This document shows positions 42,006 through 47,441 of a DNA stretch of 47,441 nt, in pieces. How positions within the stretch are numbered: the stretch's first letter is position 1; every line of letters begins with the position of its first letter. The notes under the pieces are model-generated. The model was given only the letters and a program-made list of their open reading frames with translations, did no database searches and was not told the DNA's origin. A program made the position numbers and the translations under genes. The stretch covers positions 1-47,441 of the forward strand of contig CALGOZ010000073.1 in NCBI GenBank assembly GCA_937960785.1, given 5' to 3'. This DNA comes from an uncultured Pseudogracilibacillus sp. Its GTDB lineage: Bacteria > Bacillota > Bacilli > Bacillales > Amphibacillaceae.

Positions 42006-42578
42006 TTATTTTAATGTTAACCTTTGATTAATAGAACGATCTAAACGATACAAACTAGAAGCAAGCACTTTCGCCATATCGTACACAAGGGAGAGGCGAG
42101 TATTTTGTAGGGTAATATAATTTATTTCACTATTTAAATTAACTGTCGCTGAAATATAAGCTTGACCAACTTCAGGCAAATCTTTCTTTAATGCAGAACC
42201 AGGTTTCAATGATCCGATTCCGCAAAAAATTGTTCCAACCGACTGGAGTGAACCTAAAGAGGCATCGAGCGCAATAATAAAAGGATTATCGTGGGTTTCC
42301 TTTATTTGATCGATTGTTTCTAATAAATTTAACGCATGTAACGGTTTATGTAAGGTACCGTATACTTTTAAAGTTTGTAGCGGGTAACGCTCTAGCAAAG
42401 AACCGGTAAGTGGACCTAGACTATCACCTGTCGATCGGTCTGTACCGATGCACGCAATCACATAGGATGATTGATTTTTTGGTATAATAGATTGCAAATA
42501 ATTCGTTAATTTTAACGTTGCAAAACGTTGATTATATTGAATTGAATAAAGTGGATGTTCATTCCTTGATAACGACAT
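42006..42578 (-). CDS. yyaC: YyaC, Gpr-like spore-associated putative peptidase (DUF1256)
   Basis: 190 residues. IACIGTDRSTGDSLGPLTGSLL and FIIALDASLGSLQSVG are the two acidic motifs shared with germination protease Gpr and hydrogenase-maturation peptidases; YyaC is the sporulation-linked family found near spo0J in Bacillales. Substrate unknown. ATG with AAGGAG. It is transcribed against the local leading-strand direction, as in B. subtilis. Supports an endospore former. Confidence 0.9.
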   Translation of the reverse strand: MSLSRNEHPLYSIQYNQRFATLKLTNYLQSIIPKNQSSYVIACIGTDRSTGDSLGPLTGSLLERYPLQTLKVYGTLHKPLHALNLLETIDQIKETHDNPFIIALDASLGSLQSVGTIFCGIGSLKPGSALKKDLPEVGQAYISATVNLNSEINYITLQNTRLSLVYDMAKVLASSLYRLDRSINQRLTLK

Positions 42579-42655
42579 AGTAATACTCCTTCATTTAGTT
42601 TATTACATCAGTATATATCGAATAAAAAAACATTATACGTAAAGGGATGGTAAGG

Positions 42656-42856
42656 ATGAGTGAAAAAAAGTTTCAATTACACGATGTCGTTGAAATGAAA
42701 AAACCACATCCTTGTGGTGAAAACAAATGGCGAATTATTCGTATGGGCGCCGATATTCGAATAAAATGTCTCGCTTGCGATCGAAGCGTCTTAATTCCAA
42801 GAAATGAATTCACAAAAAAGTTAAAGCGTGTTTTACAATCGAAAGAAACTAAATAA
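42656..42856 (+). CDS. DUF951 family small protein (YyzM-like)
   Basis: 66 residues from the ATG at 42656. VVEMKKPHPCGENKWRIIR and IKCLACDRSVLIPR carry the conserved Cys and Arg/Lys pattern of DUF951, a small OB-like, probably nucleic-acid-binding protein usually encoded just before ychF. Function unknown. The three-Cys set (PHPCG, CLAC) might bind a metal. AAAGGGATGG upstream. Confidence 0.9.
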   Translation: MSEKKFQLHDVVEMKKPHPCGENKWRIIRMGADIRIKCLACDRSVLIPRNEFTKKLKRVLQSKETK

Positions 42857-42916
42857 AACCGAATTCAATTTTCATTTTTGATTTAATTAGAAATGTAAAA
42901 GATTAAAAATAGTTGG

Positions 42917-42945
42917 TTGCGACGAGTTTCAAATACCTTTATAAT
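42917..42945 (+). promoter_or_regulatory. Sigma-A promoter of ychF
   Basis: TTGCGA, 17-nt spacer, TATAAT, about 55 nt before the ychF ATG. Confidence 0.8.
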
Positions 42946-43002
42946 ACGAATGAAGATCGCAACAGAGGATATGAAATGTAAAGAGAGGAAGTATGAAAAG
43001 AA

Positions 43003-44103
43003 ATGTCATTAACCGCAGGAATTGTAGGCTTACCTAACGTAGGAAAATCGACGTTGTTTAACGCGATCACAAAAGCTGGAGCAGAAGCGGCTAACTATCC
43101 CTTCTGTACGATTGACCCGAATGTAGGGATTGTAGAAGTTCCGGATGCTCGTTTAGAAAAGTTAACCCAAGTTGTAAAACCACAAAAAACAGTCCCAACA
43201 GCCTTCGAATTTACGGATATTGCCGGAATTGTAAAAGGAGCTAGTAAAGGGGAAGGTTTAGGAAACCAGTTTTTATCACATATTAGACAAGTAGATGCAA
43301 TTTGTCATGTCGTTCGTTGTTTTGCAGATGAAAATATTACACACGTCTCAGGTACTATCGATCCAATCGATGATATTGAAACGATTAACTTAGAATTAAT
43401 ATTAGCAGATTTAGAAACTGTATCACGACGTTACGAACGAACGGAAAAGCTAGCTCGCCAAAAAGATAAAGAAGCAGTACAAGAATTTGAAGTAATGAAA
43501 CGTTTGAAAGAGGCACTAGAAGCAGATCGACCAGCTCGTAGTGTTGAACTTAATGAAGATGAACAAAAAATTGCGAACCAACTTCATTTATTAACGGCAA
43601 AACCTGTCCTATATGTCGCAAATGTTGGAGAAGATGATATTTTAGATATCGAAAATAATGAATACGTCCAACAGGTGAAAAAACATGCTGAAGAAGAAAA
43701 TGCTGAAGTAATCGTTGTAAGTGCAAAAATTGAAGAAGAAATTGCCGAATTAGACGAAGAAGAGAAGGAACTTTTCCTAGAAGAGCTTGGTATCGAAGAA
43801 TCTGGACTGGATCAATTAATTAAAGCAGCTTACGAACTTCTCGGCCTTGCGACTTACTTTACTGCTGGAGAAAAAGAAGTTCGAGCTTGGACCTTTAAAA
43901 AAGGAATGACAGCTCCGGAAGCAGCCGGAATTATTCATACAGATTTTGAAAAAGGATTTATCCGAGCTGAAACTGTCTCTTATAATGATTTAATGGAGGC
44001 CGGCTCAATGGCAAAGGCTAGAGAAAATGGAAAAGTACGCCTAGAAGGTAAGGATTATCTCGTTCAAGACGGAGATGTCATCCATTTCCGTTTTAATGTA
44101 TAA
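43003..44103 (+). CDS. ychF: Redox-responsive ATPase YchF (Obg family)
   Basis: 366 residues. GLPNVGKSTLFNAIT (G1), then the YchF-type ATP-preferring region, DIAGIVKGASKGEGLGNQFL (G3), a coiled-coil insertion and the C-terminal TGS domain (AWTFKKGMTAPEAAGIIH ... DVIHFRFNV). Ribosome-associated NTPase. ATG preceded by AGAGAGGAAG. Own promoter; rpsF follows with a separate promoter. Confidence 0.97.
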   Translation: MSLTAGIVGLPNVGKSTLFNAITKAGAEAANYPFCTIDPNVGIVEVPDARLEKLTQVVKPQKTVPTAFEFTDIAGIVKGASKGEGLGNQFLSHIRQVDAICHVVRCFADENITHVSGTIDPIDDIETINLELILADLETVSRRYERTEKLARQKDKEAVQEFEVMKRLKEALEADRPARSVELNEDEQKIANQLHLLTAKPVLYVANVGEDDILDIENNEYVQQVKKHAEEENAEVIVVSAKIEEEIAELDEEEKELFLEELGIEESGLDQLIKAAYELLGLATYFTAGEKEVRAWTFKKGMTAPEAAGIIHTDFEKGFIRAETVSYNDLMEAGSMAKARENGKVRLEGKDYLVQDGDVIHFRFNV

Positions 44104-44122
44104 CTTGAAAAGGGATCTTTTG

Positions 44123-44151
44123 TTGATATGTAGGTAGAAGTTTGGTAAAAT
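44123..44151 (+). promoter_or_regulatory. Sigma-A promoter of rpsF-ssb
   Basis: TTGATA, 17-nt spacer, TAAAAT, giving a leader of about 75 nt that contains the S6:S18 motif. Confidence 0.8.
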
Positions 44152-44182
44152 ATCTTTCTGTGAGTAATTAATAAATTGCTCC

Positions 44183-44215
44183 TTGCTCTATGTTTAAATA
44201 GAGCCGTGTAGTCCA
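44183..44215 (+). promoter_or_regulatory. Probable S6:S18-binding leader motif of rpsF
   Basis: CTCTAT / ATAGAG hairpin (44186-44203) followed directly by CCG and an outer TTG...CAA pair, just before the ribosome site. A stem with an adjacent unpaired CCG is the known mimic of the 16S rRNA site to which S6:S18 binds to repress its own mRNA. Confidence 0.6.
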
Positions 44216-44231
44216 AGAGGAGGTGCTAAAT

Positions 44232-44522
44232 ATGAGAGATTATGAAGTGATGTACATCGTTCGTACTTCCGTTGAGGAGGAGGCGCGTAACGAGTTAATC
44301 GAGCGCTTTAACAACATTTTAAAAGAGAACGGTGCTACAGTAGAAAAAGTTGACGAAATGGGTTCCCGTCGTCTTGCATATGAAATTGATAACGAGCGTG
44401 ACGGATACTATGTCGTCGTTAACTTTAAGTCTGACGAACAAGCGGTAAATGAGTTTGATCGTCATGCGAAATATTCTGATGACATCCTTCGTCATATGAT
44501 TGTTCGTCTCGATGAAAACTAA
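44232..44522 (+). CDS. rpsF: 30S ribosomal protein S6
   Basis: 96 residues from ATG 44232 (MRDYEVMYIVRTSVEEE); the frame opens 3 codons earlier at GTG 44223 but that lies inside the ribosome site AGAGGAGGTG. Typical S6 fold with GSRRLAYEIDNERDGYYVVVN-type beta strands. S6 binds 16S rRNA as a dimer with S18. ssb follows 15 nt downstream. The S18 gene rpsR, normally third in this operon, is not here. Confidence 0.97.
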   Translation: MRDYEVMYIVRTSVEEEARNELIERFNNILKENGATVEKVDEMGSRRLAYEIDNERDGYYVVVNFKSDEQAVNEFDRHAKYSDDILRHMIVRLDEN

Positions 44523-44537
44523 AAGGAGGTACTACTG

Positions 44538-45059
44538 TTGAATAGAGTCGTTTTGGCAGGTAGATTAACGAGAGATCCCGAGTTGCGTTATACACCAAAT
44601 GGTATTCCAGTAGCTAACTTTACGGTCGCAATTAACCGTCCGTACAGAAATCAGCAAGGAGAACAAGAAGCAGATTTTGTTAACTGTGTCACTTGGCGTA
44701 AACAAGCTGAGAACTTAGCTAATTACATGCGAAAAGGTAGTTTAGTTGGAGTTGACGGAAGAATTCAAACACGATCTTACGAAAACCAAGAAGGTCGTAG
44801 AGTGTTTGTAACGGAAGTGTTAGCTGAACATATTACATTTTTAGAATCAAGAAGTGCAGCGCAACAACGACCGGATATGGGAGGATTTGCTCAAAACGAT
44901 TCCTATCAGCAACAATCCGTGCCTCAAACACAACAAGCTCCATCGTATCAACCACCACAACAGGATGCATATGAACAAGCGGAATCACGTGAAGAACCGA
45001 ATCCATTTGAAAACGATGGGGAAAAAGTTGAAATTGCAGACGATGATTTGCCTTTTTAA
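44538..45059 (+). CDS. ssb: Single-stranded DNA-binding protein
   Basis: 173 residues. OB fold over about residues 1-106 (MNRVVLAGRLTRDPELRYTP, VNCVTWRKQAENLANYMRKG), a Gln/Pro-rich linker, and the conserved acidic tip ADDDLPF that recruits repair and replication proteins. TTG start with AAAGGAGGT. Last gene of the rpsF-ssb transcript, which ends at the terminator at 45218. Confidence 0.97.
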   Translation: MNRVVLAGRLTRDPELRYTPNGIPVANFTVAINRPYRNQQGEQEADFVNCVTWRKQAENLANYMRKGSLVGVDGRIQTRSYENQEGRRVFVTEVLAEHITFLESRSAAQQRPDMGGFAQNDSYQQQSVPQTQQAPSYQPPQQDAYEQAESREEPNPFENDGEKVEIADDDLPF

Positions 45060-45217
45060 TTAGTATACAATCCTAATTAATAAGCTTGAATGTACTTCAT
45101 ACAGTGATATGAACTTAAAGTATGTCTGTAAAATATGACTAAAAGGGGCATGAAACGAGAGTTTATGCTCAGTGTATATGTGTGTATAATAATGTGTGTA
45201 AAATCAATCAATTTTGA

Positions 45218-45248
45218 AACACCTCCGAATGTGGGGGGTGTTTTTTTT
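45218..45248 (+). terminator. Terminator of rpsF-ssb
   Basis: ACACCTCC pairs with GGGGGGTGT (one G-U or mismatch) around a short loop, followed by eight T residues. Confidence 0.85.
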
Positions 45249-45428
45249 ATCTAAAAAAGTGTTAAATAGACGTAATTATTACAATCAAAGTTATTCTACC
45301 TATAAAAAAAGTAAAATCGACTCCCTCTAAATTTCCATAAGATATCAACTCCCCATAAATTGATTTATAACTCTAGTCATTTTATAGCTATTTTATTAGT
45401 TATATACAAGCCTTTAAAAGTGAAAACA

Positions 45429-45473
45429 GCTTGTGGATGCTTTTGATAAAAAAAGTATCCACAAGTTTTTTTA
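45429..45473 (+). terminator. Orphan terminator hairpin
   Basis: CTTGTGGATGCTTTT pairs with AAAAGTATCCACAAG (one mismatch) around a short A-rich loop, followed by seven T residues. No gene ends just before it; the ssb terminator lies 180 nt upstream. It could end a small RNA or be left over from a lost gene. Confidence 0.75.
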
Positions 45474-45584
45474 TGTAGCTTTAAATGGTAAATTAATCTT
45501 TCCGTTAGATTCAATAGGCAAACTACTTTACACCAAATACCCCGTATGGTATATTACTGAGCATGGAAGGGGGGGAAACAGTCT

Positions 45585-46583
45585 TTGCAAAAGTTTTACT
45601 TTTTTCCAGCAAGAAATTTAATGATAAGTATTCCAATCGTTCTTATCCTTGCATTTATTACTGGAAAGTTTGTTGATACATCTTGGATGGGAAGAACGAT
45701 ATTAATTGCAACGATGTTGATGATTTATCCTACGATGATAGGATTTCAATGGAGAGCGCTCATTAATTTAACAGAAAAGAAATTAATCGGCTATGCAATG
45801 TTACTTAACTTTATATTCATACCGCTATTAGCCTATGTTTTAGGTCTATTATTTTTACGAGAGGAGCCGATTTTATTTGCCGGTTTAGCCTTAGTTGCCT
45901 TGTTACCAACTAGTGGAATGACTATTTCGTGGACATCGATTTCGAAGGGAAATGTACCGGCATCAGTAAAATTAACGGTTCTTGGTTTACTTTTAGGAGC
46001 GATTTTAGCGCCGTTTTATTTATATGGGATGGTTGGACAATTTGTAAATATTAAGTTGTTAACGGTAATGCGAACAATTTTAGTTGTTGTTTTTATTCCA
46101 TTGCTATTAGGTCTTCTTACGACGAGATTATTACGGAGACGCTTTCCTATTGAAACAATAAATGGAAAAATTAAACCTAAAGTACAACCAATCAGTATTT
46201 GGGCGATGCTTTATATTATTTTCGCTTCGGTTAGTATGCGTGCCGATGTTATTACACAAAATATCGCATTAATTTGGTTAAGTATTATCGTATTAATTTT
46301 ATTTTATCTTATTTTATTCGCGCTTATTACATGGCTTGCAAAGCGCTCCTTTTCAAGGGAGGATGGCTTATCCTTAGTTTATGGTACGACATTACGTAAC
46401 TTATCGATTGCAATCGGTGTCGGTGCAGCTTCTTTTGGAATGGAAGCGACATTACTTATAACGATTGCTTTTATGGTCCAACAACAAGGAGTTGTCATGT
46501 ACAACCGATTGATCGTGCCGAACGTATTTAAAGAAAGAGAAAATATAACTTTAACAGAAAAGGAAAAAGCAATTCATTCATAG
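45585..46583 (+). CDS. ACR3/bile acid:sodium symporter (SBF-like) family transporter
   Basis: 332 residues, about ten membrane spans. FIFIPLLAYVLGLLF, ALVALLPTSGMTISWTSISKGN and the late TTLRNLSIAIGVGAASFG resemble the ACR3 arsenite-efflux/SBF superfamily: two inverted five-helix repeats with a substrate-site motif in the fourth span of each. The typical ACR3 Cys in span 4 is replaced (TSGMTISW), so arsenite efflux is unproven and an organic anion or solute is equally possible. TTG start with GGGGGGGAA upstream. Apparently a single gene or operon with the OsmC-family gene 31 nt downstream. Confidence 0.75.
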   Translation: MQKFYFFPARNLMISIPIVLILAFITGKFVDTSWMGRTILIATMLMIYPTMIGFQWRALINLTEKKLIGYAMLLNFIFIPLLAYVLGLLFLREEPILFAGLALVALLPTSGMTISWTSISKGNVPASVKLTVLGLLLGAILAPFYLYGMVGQFVNIKLLTVMRTILVVVFIPLLLGLLTTRLLRRRFPIETINGKIKPKVQPISIWAMLYIIFASVSMRADVITQNIALIWLSIIVLILFYLILFALITWLAKRSFSREDGLSLVYGTTLRNLSIAIGVGAASFGMEATLLITIAFMVQQQGVVMYNRLIVPNVFKERENITLTEKEKAIHS

Positions 46584-46614
46584 AGATAAAAAATTTTTTA
46601 GGAGGAATCTTACA

Positions 46615-47052
46615 ATGAAGAAAATGAAAATGCAAGTATCAGGACAAAGCGAAGGGATGAAATCCGTTGTAAAAGCGGGGAAGCATGAAATTATCGTCGA
46701 TGAAGCCGAAGTAATGGGTGGAAATAACGAAGGAGCCAATCCGCTTCAATATATGTTAACAGCTTTAGCTGGTTGTGGTAATGTCGTCGCGCATATGGTA
46801 GCAAAAGAAATGAATTTCGATTTACAAGGATTAACTTTTAAAGCAACGGGAGAGTTCGATCCTCGTGGTTTTATGGGAGAGCCTGGTGTTCGCACTTATT
46901 TTGAAACAGTGACAGTCGATGTCGAAGTTGAAACGTCAGAATCCGAAGAACGAATTCAAGAGTTACAAAAACAAGTTGAATCTCGCTGTCCTGTTTATGG
47001 AACCTTTTTCGCAGCAGATATCGAGATGAAAGGTGCATGGACTAAAGTATAG
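46615..47052 (+). CDS. OsmC/Ohr-family protein
   Basis: 145 residues. The two conserved redox cysteines of the family are present: Cys54 in LTALAGCGNVVAHMVA and Cys125 in VESRCPVYG. OsmC/Ohr enzymes reduce organic hydroperoxides with thiols; this one is nearer the YhfA/OsmC group than Ohr by its N-terminus, which is a weak judgement. ATG with AGGAGGAA. Close behind the transporter, so possibly co-transcribed. Confidence 0.88.
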   Translation: MKKMKMQVSGQSEGMKSVVKAGKHEIIVDEAEVMGGNNEGANPLQYMLTALAGCGNVVAHMVAKEMNFDLQGLTFKATGEFDPRGFMGEPGVRTYFETVTVDVEVETSESEERIQELQKQVESRCPVYGTFFAADIEMKGAWTKV

Positions 47053-47110
47053 TAAATAAGTTTTATTAAAAACAGGCTGGGGAAAAACAAACTTAAATAA
47101 ATGAATGGAC

Positions 47111-47156
47111 TGAGTTTCTCTTTGATTGGGAATCCAGTCCATTTTATTTTGTCGGA
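47111..47156 (+). terminator. Terminator after the OsmC-family gene
   Basis: AATGGACTG pairs with CAGTCCATT across a loop of about 22 nt, followed by TTATTTTG. The rest of 47053-47441 has no gene; see the repeat at 47266. Confidence 0.7.
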
Positions 47157-47265
47157 AACTATTTTGTATTGATAATTTATTTTGGCGATATATTGTCATA
47201 AGTTAAGCGTCATAATCGCAAGTTTGATTTTGTTAAAAGAGATTTTAATAAAGAATTATTTAAGG

Positions 47266-47425
47266 TTTCTCCACGTTGAGAAAGTTTTATTGAAACCGTA
47301 TCTATTATTTTCCGCACGGCGGGTTTTTTGCAAGTTTGGCTTAGATTTCTCCTCGTCGAGTGAGTTTTATGGAAAGCGTAGATTAGACTTTCCCGCATCG
47401 GTTGAGTTTTTAGAGTTTTATTTAT
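47266..47425. repeat. Degenerate ~40-nt intergenic repeats (four copies, alternating)
   Basis: Four diverged units beginning near 47266, 47308, 47346 and 47389, each of the form T3-C-(C/T)-C-C/G-x-CG-x-x-GAG or GG, then GTTTT and an AT-rich segment. Units 1 and 3 (TTTCTCCACGTTGAG, TTTCTCCTCGTCGAG) are closest, as are units 2 and 4, so it can also be seen as two copies of an 80-nt unit. The CTCC...GAG parts can form small hairpins. No coding potential is apparent. The array may go on beyond the window. Confidence 0.65.
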
Positions 47426-47441
47426 TGGCTCATTTATCAAG

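Larger units (their letters stand above)
45060..45584. other. 525-nt gene-free stretch with two terminators
   Basis: This is where rpsR would be expected. I find no S18 coding sequence on either strand. It holds the ssb terminator (45218), a second hairpin terminator (45429), and AT-rich sequence with short GT-rich runs. A 34-codon frame from ATG 45150 overlaps the terminator and is not convincing. No promoter pair stood out for the downstream transporter. Confidence 0.7.

Noticed and set aside
45150..45254. 34-codon frame with AAAAGGGG before ATG in the ssb-transporter gap
   Set aside because: It ends inside the ssb terminator hairpin, has odd low-complexity composition and no resemblance to S18 or any known small protein.
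45433..45621. 62-codon frame overlapping the orphan terminator and the transporter start
   Set aside because: It covers the hairpin and T run and lies out of frame with the transporter; no coding signature.
47266..47425. CRISPR array
   Set aside because: Units are diverged, spacers are not unique or of constant size, and no cas genes are present.
47210..47440. Minus-strand frame across the right-edge repeats
   Set aside because: Made of the repeat units themselves, no start signal, and composition unlike the neighbouring genes.

Overview
The window is the replication-origin region of an AT-rich, endospore-forming member of the Bacillaceae (Firmicutes). The evidence is the classic origin gene order (rnpA-rpmH / oriC / dnaA-dnaN-yaaA-recF-gyrB-gyrA), the guaB-dacA-pdxS-serS block, the large Bacillus-type SRP RNA, two T-box leaders, perfect parS sites beside noc-soj-spo0J, and the spore-associated genes yaaH and yyaC. 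I cannot name the species. Genes point away from oriC (about 30.1-32.3 kb) on both sides: mostly minus strand to the left and plus strand to the right, so nearly all are co-oriented with replication.

Layout from left to right. (1) 1-3.9 kb, minus: copper and nitrous-oxide-reductase accessory genes: a regulator with a DeoR-type HTH fused to a NosL-like domain (YcnK type), SCO1, a YtkA/FixH-like lipoprotein, NosD, NosL and the start of NosY. NosZ itself is not in the window. (2) 4.0-5.0 kb: Hsp20 and the SRP RNA. (3) 5.1-9.4 kb: a cobalamin salvage block with a PduO-type adenosyltransferase, a probable alpha-ribazole kinase (CblS), a probable alpha-ribazole ECF transporter (CblT), a degenerate small CobU-like protein, CobC, CobS and CobU. 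(4) 9.4-12.7 kb: tadA, the spore-cortex hydrolase YaaH, proC with a proline T-box, and tRNA-Ser(UGA). (5) 12.8-17.7 kb: a BCCT osmolyte transporter with a sigma-B-like promoter and a repeat-built C-terminal tail, a BaiN/HI0933-family flavoprotein, and serS with a serine T-box. (6) 17.8-30.1 kb: pdxS (without pdxT), dacA, guaB, a degenerate HD-GYP-like protein, gyrA, gyrB, recF, yaaA, dnaN. (7) 30.1-32.3 kb: bipartite oriC around dnaA. (8) 32.3-45.1 kb, plus: rpmH, rnpA, yidC, jag, mnmE, mnmG, rsmG, parS, noc, soj, spo0J, parS, a DUF554 membrane protein, yyaC (minus), a DUF951 protein, ychF, rpsF, ssb. (9) 45.1-47.4 kb: an intergenic stretch with two terminators, an ACR3/SBF-type transporter, an OsmC-family protein, and an unexplained degenerate repeat at the edge.

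Most of the window is conserved housekeeping. The points that differ from the familiar Bacillus order are: pdxS lacks both its glutaminase partner and its own N-terminal segment; rpsR is missing after ssb although the S6:S18 leader motif is kept; the cobalamin block separates tadA from the SRP RNA and nos genes lie where dnaX-recR would be expected; remB is absent between recF and gyrB; no rRNA operon lies between gyrA and guaB; the BCCT tail consists of four 16-residue repeats; and tRNA-Ser has U at the discriminator position. I saw no CRISPR array, transposase or prophage.
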